Shown in pieces: positions 52,370 to 59,924 of a DNA stretch of 64,000 nt. The stretch is from Luteimonas kalidii. GTDB taxonomy: Bacteria > Pseudomonadota > Gammaproteobacteria > Xanthomonadales > Xanthomonadaceae. The DNA is taken from contig NZ_JARXRO010000014.1 of assembly GCF_029887935.1 (NCBI RefSeq), positions 115,685 through 179,684 on the forward strand. Reading direction: 5' to 3'. The notes below the pieces were generated by a model. It was not told where the DNA came from and made no database searches. It saw only the letters and a program-made list of their open reading frames with translations. Position 1 is the first letter of the stretch. The number at the start of each line of letters is the position of its first letter. Position numbers and translations under genes: made by a program.

Positions 52370-53467
52370 TCAGGGCCCCAGCGGCCGGTAGCCGCGGATC
52401 GCGCGGATGCCCAGACCCGGCGCGTCGGACACCGAGATTTCGGACTCGTTGAACGTCACCCCGCCGTCGACCGGGTCGAAGGCGCACAGCGAAGGCCCGT
52501 CGAGATCGACCTTGGTGATCACGTCCGACTTGGCGATTGCCACGTGCACCGCGGCGGCGACGCTGATGCTGGTCTCGATCATGCAGCCGATCATGCATTC
52601 CACGCCGTACATCGCGGCGATGTCGGCGATGCGGATGGCATTGGAGATGCCGCCGGTCTTCATCAGCTTGATGTTGATGATGTCGGCGGCGCGCTGTTCG
52701 ATCAGCTCGATCACCTCCAGCGGGCCGAACACGCTTTCGTCGGCCATCACCGGCGTGTTGACGCGGTCGCTCACGTACTTGAGCCCGGCGATGTCCTGCG
52801 CCCGCACCGGCTGCTCGAGCAGTTCCAGGTGCACGCCCGCGTCCTCCAGCGCGTGCATCGCGTGCACGGCCTGCTTCGCGGTCCAGCCCTGGTTGGCGTC
52901 CAGGCGGAGCAGGGCGCGGCCTTCGACCGCGGCGTGGATCGCCTTGACCCGCTCCACGTCCAGGCCGATGTCCTTGCCGACCTTGATCTTGAGCGATTCG
53001 AAACCGCGCTCCACCGCCGACAGCGAATCCGACACCATCTTGTCGATGTGGTCGACGCTGATGGTGATGTCGGTGGTGATCACCGGCTCGCCGCCGCCGA
53101 GCATCCGGTACAGCGGCGCCTCATACAGCTGCGCCCACAGGTCGTACACGGCGATCTCGACCGCGGCCTTGGCGCTGGTGTTGCGTTCCAGCGCGGTCTG
53201 CACCAGGCGCACGAGGCGGTTGAGGTTGGCGACGTCCTCGCCGATCAGGCGCGGCGCGATGACCTTGCCGATCGCCTCGATCATCGAGCCATGGGTGTCG
53301 CCGGTGATGACCGCGGTCGCCGCGGCCTCGCCGTAACCGACGTGGCCGCTGTCGGTATGGATCGAGACGATCAGGTCCTCGACCGTGTCCACCGTGCGCA
53401 GCGCGGTCTTGAACGGCGTCTTCAGCGGCACCCGGACCATGCCCAGGCGGACGTCGGTGATCTTCAT
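52370..53467 (-). CDS. Dipeptide epimerase (L-Ala-D/L-Glu epimerase type)
   Basis: A 365-residue enolase-superfamily enzyme. The catalytic lysines are in FESLKIKVGKDIG and INIKLMKTGG; metal ligands are in RLDANQGW, LLEQPVRAQ and VMADESVF. This order and the residues match the muconate lactonising subgroup and L-Ala-D/L-Glu epimerases (YcjG/YkfB), which invert the Glu of murein dipeptide so it can be cleaved and used. CMIGCMIETSIS near 300 is a variant of the specificity loop. It lies 43 bp after an NlpC/P60 peptidase gene. Confidence 0.9.
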   Translation of the reverse strand: MKITDVRLGMVRVPLKTPFKTALRTVDTVEDLIVSIHTDSGHVGYGEAAATAVITGDTHGSMIEAIGKVIAPRLIGEDVANLNRLVRLVQTALERNTSAKAAVEIAVYDLWAQLYEAPLYRMLGGGEPVITTDITISVDHIDKMVSDSLSAVERGFESLKIKVGKDIGLDVERVKAIHAAVEGRALLRLDANQGWTAKQAVHAMHALEDAGVHLELLEQPVRAQDIAGLKYVSDRVNTPVMADESVFGPLEVIELIEQRAADIINIKLMKTGGISNAIRIADIAAMYGVECMIGCMIETSISVAAAVHVAIAKSDVITKVDLDGPSLCAFDPVDGGVTFNESEISVSDAPGLGIRAIRGYRPLGP

Positions 53468-53510
53468 GCTGGTTTCCCCGCGGCGCCCGGCGCCGCCCTC
53501 CCTGGTGCGG

Positions 53511-54920
53511 TCACGGACGGACGCGCTGGATGCTGGTGATGCGGTCGACGGTGGCGGTGGTGGCATCGGACATCATCGGCAGCAGCGGCGTCACCACCAC
53601 GCCGTTGAGCCGGTAGCGCCGCAGCTGGCCGTCCTCGCCGAGCAGCGACATGCCGCTGGTGTCGTGGATCACGTAGATGTCGTCGTCCTCGTGCCCCAGC
53701 ACCATCATCACGTGGCCGGGGATGTAGACCAGGTCGCCGACCCTCGACTCGCGCAGCAGCTGCAGACGCCGGTCGTGGCCGATGCCGTCCATCGCGATCC
53801 GGTCCAGGCCCGGACTGCGCGACTGGTCGCTGGTGTTGCGCGGGATCAGCAGGCCGAAGCTGCGGTACACCTCGGACACGAAGCCGCTGCAGTCGCGCGC
53901 GTTGTAGCGATGGCCCCAGCCATAGCGCTCGCCGAGGAACTTGAAGGCCTGGCGGATGAGGTTGGCGCGGGTGAATGGCAGGTAGTCGTGGGCCACGTCG
54001 GCCGAACGCGGTACCAGCGCGGGCGCGAACGCGAGCGTGCCGTCCTCCTGGCGCACCGGCAGCTCCACCGCATGGCCGAAGCCCGGGTGCTGGCCGTTGA
54101 GCGGCTCGTCGTCCGGCCACGGCGCCAGCGGCACGCGCACGCCCATGTCGAGCTGCACATTGGAGACTTCAGGTCGCTCGGGGGTGTACACGGTCTCGGC
54201 ACGCGCACCGGTCACCACCAGGAACGGGATGCGACGGGTGTAGGCGAAGATCTCCGCCTTGTCGCCGAACGCGACCGCATCGGCGTCGATCCAGGCGGCG
54301 TAGGTCTGGCTCACCACGAACAGCCAGCGGCGGTCGCGGCTGCGGTGCACCACCGCGACCGGCGTGCCGGGGAACAGCGCACTTTCCTGGAAGCGGTCGA
54401 TGTCGCGGTCGTCGGGCGAACTGAACACGCGCAGGTGGGTGGGGAATGTGCGCAGGTCGGCGCGGCGCACCACCATCGCGTAGCGGGTGACCTGGGTCTG
54501 GGGAATGCCGTCGAGATCGAGCGCGGCGACCAGCTTGTCGATCGCCCGCGCACTGCCCTCGTTGCCGCTTTCGTCGTAGAGCGTGCGGGTGGGGCGGACG
54601 GAGATCCGCTCGATCCAGCTGCGCACCTGCCCGGCTTCGAGCGTGACCGGCAAGCCCTCGATATCGTGCAGGGACGGTTCCAGCCGCTGCATGGCCGCGT
54701 TGTGGACGGCGATGCCGTCGCTGTCGAGGATCACCGCATCGGCAGCGTCCAGGCGGTCGATCCAGTACTGCGGCGACAGCTGGGCCTCCACCACGCCAGG
54801 GACCACCTCGCGATCGGGGGCGGGCACCTGTGCGAACGCATGCGGTCCCAGGACCAGACAGGCGGCCAGTACCCCCGCGAGCCAGCGCCGACAGATCCCG
54901 GTCCGGTCGTGCTCCTTCAA
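53511..54920 (-). CDS. Exported SH3/NlpC-P60 peptidase, probable muropeptide endopeptidase
   Basis: A 469-residue C40-family peptidase. Signal peptide about 10-30 (CRRWLAGVLAACLVLGPHAFA), SH3-like regions (RADLRTFPTHLRVFSSPDDRDIDRF and FLVVTGARAETVYTPERP), then the catalytic domain: Cys in YNARDCSGFVSEVYRSFG, His in IPGHVMMVLG and the third residue in YVIHDTSG. Enzymes with this layout (YkfC) cut gamma-D-Glu to meso-DAP bonds. The TTG start at 54920 has GGAGG six bases upstream; a promoter at 54962-54991 places the mRNA start after the ATGs at 54968 and 54971, so those cannot be used. First gene of the operon. Confidence 0.9.
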   Translation of the reverse strand: MKEHDRTGICRRWLAGVLAACLVLGPHAFAQVPAPDREVVPGVVEAQLSPQYWIDRLDAADAVILDSDGIAVHNAAMQRLEPSLHDIEGLPVTLEAGQVRSWIERISVRPTRTLYDESGNEGSARAIDKLVAALDLDGIPQTQVTRYAMVVRRADLRTFPTHLRVFSSPDDRDIDRFQESALFPGTPVAVVHRSRDRRWLFVVSQTYAAWIDADAVAFGDKAEIFAYTRRIPFLVVTGARAETVYTPERPEVSNVQLDMGVRVPLAPWPDDEPLNGQHPGFGHAVELPVRQEDGTLAFAPALVPRSADVAHDYLPFTRANLIRQAFKFLGERYGWGHRYNARDCSGFVSEVYRSFGLLIPRNTSDQSRSPGLDRIAMDGIGHDRRLQLLRESRVGDLVYIPGHVMMVLGHEDDDIYVIHDTSGMSLLGEDGQLRRYRLNGVVVTPLLPMMSDATTATVDRITSIQRVRP

Positions 54921-54961
54921 GACTGTCCTCCGGGTGGAAACGGGCGGTATCGCGGGGAAGG

Positions 54962-54991
54962 AATACATCATTCAAATTGCTTCAGTGTCAA
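54962..54991 (-). promoter_or_regulatory. Sigma-70 promoter for the NlpC/P60 operon
   Basis: On the minus strand TTGACA at 54991-54986 and TGTATT at 54967-54962, 18 bp apart. The expected mRNA start is near 54955, 35 bases before the TTG start. The region is AT-rich within very GC-rich DNA. Confidence 0.7.
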
Positions 54992-55001
54992 GAATAATTT
55001 A

Positions 55002-55030
55002 TTGACGCTGTCTTTCGGCCATGTTACACA
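55002..55030 (+). promoter_or_regulatory. Possible promoter for the transglutaminase-like gene
   Basis: TTGACG at 55002-55007 and TACACA at 55025-55030, 17 bp apart, pointing towards the gene at 55064. The -10 match is weak. It is divergent from the promoter at 54962-54991. Confidence 0.4.
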
Positions 55031-55063
55031 GCCGGCAACACCTGCAAGAGGTGGCCGCGCGCC

Positions 55064-56617
55064 GTGGGGAACCGCAACCGTCCAGCACCTTCGAGCCGCC
55101 CGCTCCGGATCGCCGATCCGCAGCGCGTGGCGCGACCGCCGCGTGGACGCGATCGGCCGGGCGGTGCGCTGGTGCTGGGTGCGCTGCTGCTGGCGATGGC
55201 GGGGCAGGGCGGGGCGGCTGCGGATACTGTGCCCGAGCGCGTGGCCGAGGCGATCGAACGGGTGGACGCCGGCCGTTTCGCTGAGGCGCAGGGCCTGATC
55301 GATCGCGCCCTCGCAGCGCGTCCAGACCCGGCCGAGGCCGACGCGCTGGCGTTCCAGCGCGAGCGCATGCGGCGCATCCGGCTCGATTTCACCCTGGACG
55401 AAGCCGCGCTCGAGGCCGCCGTGCGCCGCCAGATTCCGGACCTTGAGCGCACCGAATTCGATCGCTGGCGCCGCGCCGGCCTGTTCGAGGCGATGGTGAT
55501 CGATGGCCGGACGCGCTACTTCAACCGCGCACCGCACAACCTGTTCCGGCTGAGCGAAGAGGCGCGGGCGCGGCGCGCCGATCCACGCCCGTTCCGCGAC
55601 AGCCCGTTCGAACTGCGCCAGCATGCGCATCACGCGGAGGTGCGCGGACAAGCCCTGGCAGAAGGTCGGCCGGATGTCGCGCCGCGCCGCGTCCGCGTGA
55701 CCCAGTCGCTGACAGTGAAGGCCGACGCGGTGCCGCCGGGTGAAGCCATCCGCGCGTGGCTGCCGTATCCACGCGCGATCGACGAGCAGCAGGAAGCGCT
55801 GCAACTGCTCGGCACGCAGCCGACGGCGCATGTGCTCGCGCCGGAATCCGCGCCGCAGCGCACGGTATGGCTCGAGCAGCCGGCACGGGCAGGCCAGCCG
55901 ACCCGCTTCTCCGTCAGCTACGAACTGACGATCTTCGGACAGTACGTGGACGTGGATCCGGCGAAGGTGGTCCCGGCCGTGCCAACGGTCGGGCTCGCGC
56001 CACATCTGGCCGAACGCGCGCCGCATGTGGTGTACACCGACGCGATGCGCCTGTTCTCCGCCCAGGTGGTCGGCGACGAAACCAATCCGTACCTGATCGC
56101 CAGGCGCCTGTTCGATGCGGTCGATCGCATCCCCTGGGCCGGCGCGCGCGAGTACTCCACCATCGGCAACATCAGCGACTATGCACTGAAGGCCGGTCAC
56201 GCGGACTGCGGCCAGCAGACGCTGCTGCTGATCACCCTGCTGCGCCTCAACGGCATCCCGGCGCGCTGGCAGTCGGGCTGGATCTTCTCCGACGCCGGCT
56301 ACGACAACATGCACGACTGGGGCTGGCTGTACCTGGCGCCCTACGGCTGGCTGCCGATGGACGTCACCTTCGGCCGCCTGGCCGGCGACGACCCGGCGCT
56401 CGAGCACTTCTACCTGGGCGGCTTCGATGCCTACCGCATCGCCTTCAACGACGACTACGGCCGCGACTTCGTGCCGGCCAAGACGCACGTCCGCTCGGAG
56501 ACCGTCGACCTCCAGCGCGGCGAAGCCGAGTGGGACGGCGGAAACCTGTACTTCGACCAGTGGGACTACGACTTCGAATGGGAACTGCTGCCGCAGCCGG
56601 CCGCATCCCGCACCTGA
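55064..56617 (+). CDS. Exported transglutaminase-like domain protein
   Basis: A 517-residue protein: a hydrophobic signal segment near 34-52, a helical N-terminal part (FAEAQGLIDRALAARPDPAEAD), a middle beta domain, and a transglutaminase core with Cys in GHADCGQQTLLLITLLRLNGIPARWQSGW, His in NMHDWGWLYLAPYGWLP and Asp in MDVTFG. Such exported proteins may be proteases or amidases acting on cell-wall peptides. The start is a GTG at 55064; no ATG is close and the exact start is uncertain. It is divergent from the NlpC/P60 operon and 43 bp before a TonB-dependent receptor, suggesting a peptide uptake role. Confidence 0.85.
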   Translation: MGNRNRPAPSSRPLRIADPQRVARPPRGRDRPGGALVLGALLLAMAGQGGAAADTVPERVAEAIERVDAGRFAEAQGLIDRALAARPDPAEADALAFQRERMRRIRLDFTLDEAALEAAVRRQIPDLERTEFDRWRRAGLFEAMVIDGRTRYFNRAPHNLFRLSEEARARRADPRPFRDSPFELRQHAHHAEVRGQALAEGRPDVAPRRVRVTQSLTVKADAVPPGEAIRAWLPYPRAIDEQQEALQLLGTQPTAHVLAPESAPQRTVWLEQPARAGQPTRFSVSYELTIFGQYVDVDPAKVVPAVPTVGLAPHLAERAPHVVYTDAMRLFSAQVVGDETNPYLIARRLFDAVDRIPWAGAREYSTIGNISDYALKAGHADCGQQTLLLITLLRLNGIPARWQSGWIFSDAGYDNMHDWGWLYLAPYGWLPMDVTFGRLAGDDPALEHFYLGGFDAYRIAFNDDYGRDFVPAKTHVRSETVDLQRGEAEWDGGNLYFDQWDYDFEWELLPQPAASRT

Positions 56618-56660
56618 GCCACGCCAACCACCGCACACGTTTTCTTCGGGGAGAACCGCA

Positions 56661-59600
56661 ATGAAGGCCAGCCACACGAGATTCCGACGCGCCGCGCTGT
56701 GCATCGCCCTGGGCGCATGCATCGCGGCCACCACGCCGACGGTGTTCGCGCAGAGCGTGACCGGCGCGGTCGCCGGCCGCGCGAGCGCCGGAGACCAGAT
56801 CACGGTAAGGAACGAGGCTACGGGCGCGAGCAGGACCGTCACAGTAGGCGGCGACGGCAACTATCGTCTCGGTCAGCTACCCATCGGGGACTACGAGCTG
56901 CAACTCGTTCGCAACGGGCAGGTGGTGGGCGACGTCATTCCCGTGAGCATCCAGCTTGGCGGCACAACGACGGTCAATCTCGGCGGGGACGGTGGCTTGA
57001 CCAACCTTGACTCCGTGCAGGTCATTGGTGCGCGCGTTGTCAACCGAGTAGATGTGTACTCGACGGAGTCTGCCACCAACATCAGGCGCGAGGAGATCGC
57101 GCGACTACCGGTGGACCAGAACTTGGCTTCGGTCGCGTTGTTGGCGCCCGGCGTCGTTTCAACAGGTGCCACCTTCGGCGGCCTCACGTTCGGCGGCTCG
57201 ACCGTGGCCGAGAACGCCGTCTATATCAACGGGCTAAACGTCACCGACCCGTTCCGTCGCCAGGGATTTTCAACAGTGCCATTCGGGTTCTATGAAGAAT
57301 TCCAGATCAAGACAGGTGGCTATTCCGCGGAGTTCGGACGCAGCACCGGCGGCGTCATCAATGCGGTTACCCGATCCGGCAGCAACGAGTTCGAGGCCGG
57401 GATGGAGGTAACACTCGAGCCCGCGGACTGGCGGGCTTCCGGCCGGGATCGCTATTACCCGGATGGCAAAGTAAACACCGTCTACAGCCGGGACACCAAC
57501 TCGTGGTTCAAGACCAACGCATGGGCGTCCGGACCCATTGTCGAGGACAGGCTGTTCTTCTTCGCCATGTACGAGAAGCGTGAAAACAGGACTCGCGGTT
57601 ACGGGGACACGACGGCAAGTTTTGTCGACAGTCCTAATGACTTCTGGGGAGTCAAGCTCGACTGGCAGATCAGCGACGGCCACCTGCTTGAGCTGTTGGC
57701 CTTCTCGGACGAGGTCGAAAGCGTGACCGACCGCTACAACTACGACTGGGACACCGACACTCGGGGTAACTGGTTCGGGAACGGATACGCGGAAACTGGT
57801 GGGCAGAACTACTCGCTGACCTACACCGGTCATCTCACCGACAATTTCGTCGCCAAGGCAATGCATGGCGTCAACGAGCGCAGCTCCGTCACTGGATCTC
57901 CGCTTGACGGCGTCTGTACCGTGTTCGTCAGGACTGCTGATTACGATAGCGAAAACGGGGAGCCGGATCTGCCGGTTGGCTGTCACCCGACCAACAGTTC
58001 AATCTCCAGCCGGGACGACACGCGCGAAGCATCCCGTCTGGACTTCGAATGGACGCTCGGCAACCACCAGCTGCGTTTTGGTGTGGACCAGGAGATCTTG
58101 GAGTCAGTGACATCAAATATCTACCCCGGCGATGGGCAGCGCTATTCGGCAGTGCCGGTCGTGCCCGGCGGACCGCTTTCGAATGGGTCGCTCGTTCCAG
58201 CCGGGGTCACCGGCATCCTCGATGCGCGTCGCTACATCCAAGGTGCCGAGGTGGAGTCTACCGCGCGCGCACTCTACATCGAGGACAACTGGAACATCAC
58301 ACCTAACCTGCTTCTCAACCTGGGACTGCGCTTTGACAGCTTCGAGTCCGAAGTGGGCGGCGATACCTTCACAAAGGCAGAGTTCGGCGACATGATGGCG
58401 CCGCGTTTCGGGTTCAGCTGGGATGTAAAGGGGGATGGCTCGACCAAGTTGTTCGGCAATGCAGGACGCTACTACATCCCGATGACCAACCGGATTCCGG
58501 AATATTTTGGTGGCGGTTCGATCGACGAACACACGTTCTACGTCATCGACGGTTGGCAGGAGTTGCCGCATCCCGTGACCGGCGACCCGTACCTCGCGCC
58601 GATCATCGGCGATCAGATCGGGCCGGTTGACGGGTCGTTCAACGCGGGTGGCGGCGATTTCCGGACCGTTGTCGATCGCGATCTCAAGCAGGTTTACCAG
58701 GATGAGTTCATCCTCGGATTCCAACAGGCCCTGAACCGCGAGTGGTCGTGGGGCGTCAATGCCACCTATCGCGAAACCGGACGCGCAATCGAAGACGCCC
58801 TTATCAACTCGGCACCGGACGCATGTCCTTGGTACTCCGGCGATTGGCCGATCATCAATCCCGGCGAAACGGCGACGCTGTGGTGTCCGACCACCGAGGA
58901 GTGGTTCGAACTCGACACCGGTTCGGAGGGCTACCGAATGCTCGGCAGCGGGATCGTTGTGGGCTATCCGAAGCCAAAGCGCGTCTATAAGGCGCTCGAG
59001 TTCCAACTCGACCGCGCCTGGGACGACAAGTGGGCGTTCAACGCCAGCTACTTGTGGTCTAGGACCGAAGGCAACATCGAAGGACCGGTCAACTCCGACT
59101 TGGGTTACGCCGATACCGGCATGGTCCAGTACTTCGACCACCCCGCCGGCGTCGAACGTTACGGCGTCCTGTTCAACGATTATCGGCACCAGTTCAAGTT
59201 CCGCGGGAGCTACAAGTTCAATGAGATGTGGTCGGTCGGCTCCACACTAACCGTACGTTCCGGCGGCCCCATCACCGCGTTCGGCGTGCTCTGGCCCAAC
59301 GACAACCGCGCGGGTGGCAGTTTCACCAACGAATTCGGCGGTGGCGGAACGGGTTGGTTGTGCGTGCAATACTGCATCACCGATGCGGACGGCAATCCCT
59401 CTACATACGAAGACCGTGTCTTCGAGTACACAGAACGGGGCGCATTCGGCCGCATGCCCTGGGTCTACAATCTCGGCGCCAATGTCACCTGGACGCTGCC
59501 AGTCGAAGGCGTCGATCTGAAGGCCCGACTCTCCGTCTATAACCTTCTCAACAAGCAGACCACGATCAACGTACATAGTCGCTACGAGGCACAGCCCGGG

Positions 59601-59681
59601 GAGGCGCGCCCGTACTTCGGTGAAGGCCGGGTCTGGCAGTCGCCGCGCTACGCTCAGCTCGTGGTGACCTGGAACTTCTGA
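56661..59681 (+). CDS. TonB-dependent receptor, Oar-like
   Basis: A 1006-residue outer-membrane receptor. Signal peptide to about AQS (31), an N-terminal carboxypeptidase-regulatory-like domain (GAVAGRASAGDQITVRNEATG to about 105), a plug (VDVYSTESATNIRREEIARLPVDQNLASVALLAPG, near 125-250) and a large barrel ending in VTWNF with the C-terminal aromatic signature. Oar-type receptors import large substrates or peptides. GGGGAGAA lies 9 bases before the ATG. Codon use and GC are lower than in neighbours (many NNA/NNT codons), so the gene may have been acquired. A terminator follows. Confidence 0.92.
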   Translation: MKASHTRFRRAALCIALGACIAATTPTVFAQSVTGAVAGRASAGDQITVRNEATGASRTVTVGGDGNYRLGQLPIGDYELQLVRNGQVVGDVIPVSIQLGGTTTVNLGGDGGLTNLDSVQVIGARVVNRVDVYSTESATNIRREEIARLPVDQNLASVALLAPGVVSTGATFGGLTFGGSTVAENAVYINGLNVTDPFRRQGFSTVPFGFYEEFQIKTGGYSAEFGRSTGGVINAVTRSGSNEFEAGMEVTLEPADWRASGRDRYYPDGKVNTVYSRDTNSWFKTNAWASGPIVEDRLFFFAMYEKRENRTRGYGDTTASFVDSPNDFWGVKLDWQISDGHLLELLAFSDEVESVTDRYNYDWDTDTRGNWFGNGYAETGGQNYSLTYTGHLTDNFVAKAMHGVNERSSVTGSPLDGVCTVFVRTADYDSENGEPDLPVGCHPTNSSISSRDDTREASRLDFEWTLGNHQLRFGVDQEILESVTSNIYPGDGQRYSAVPVVPGGPLSNGSLVPAGVTGILDARRYIQGAEVESTARALYIEDNWNITPNLLLNLGLRFDSFESEVGGDTFTKAEFGDMMAPRFGFSWDVKGDGSTKLFGNAGRYYIPMTNRIPEYFGGGSIDEHTFYVIDGWQELPHPVTGDPYLAPIIGDQIGPVDGSFNAGGGDFRTVVDRDLKQVYQDEFILGFQQALNREWSWGVNATYRETGRAIEDALINSAPDACPWYSGDWPIINPGETATLWCPTTEEWFELDTGSEGYRMLGSGIVVGYPKPKRVYKALEFQLDRAWDDKWAFNASYLWSRTEGNIEGPVNSDLGYADTGMVQYFDHPAGVERYGVLFNDYRHQFKFRGSYKFNEMWSVGSTLTVRSGGPITAFGVLWPNDNRAGGSFTNEFGGGGTGWLCVQYCITDADGNPSTYEDRVFEYTERGAFGRMPWVYNLGANVTWTLPVEGVDLKARLSVYNLLNKQTTINVHSRYEAQPGEARPYFGEGRVWQSPRYAQLVVTWNF

Positions 59682-59703
59682 ACCCGACGGCGACTCCCGT
59701 CTT

Positions 59704-59734
59704 GACGGCCACCGGAAGGTGGCCGTCCGTTTTT
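59704..59734 (+). terminator. Strong intrinsic terminator after the Oar-like receptor
   Basis: GACGGCCACC and GGTGGCCGTC form a perfect 10-bp stem with a GGAA loop (59704-59727), followed by CGTTTTT. It ends the receptor transcript 22 bp after its stop and separates the two receptor genes. Confidence 0.93.
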
Positions 59735-59800
59735 CCGCGCACCCCGAAGCGACGATGCCTGCGCCAGCACTGGGCCGTGGCGTCGAGTTGCGACACGAAA

Positions 59801-59827
59801 TTGACACATCTCCCGATCGCGTGTAAT
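59801..59827 (+). promoter_or_regulatory. Probable promoter for the second receptor gene
   Basis: TTGACA at 59801-59806 and TGTAAT at 59822-59827, 15 bp apart, about 100 bp before the receptor start. The -35 is perfect and the -10 has one mismatch, but the spacing is short. Confidence 0.5.
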
Positions 59828-59924
59828 CAGAATGCAGGGGGATCACCAGCCACGGGATGCGACGACCAGTCGCGGGGCGATGGACGCCGACGTGGTTGCA
59901 TCCAATTCGAATCGGGGGAACCGC

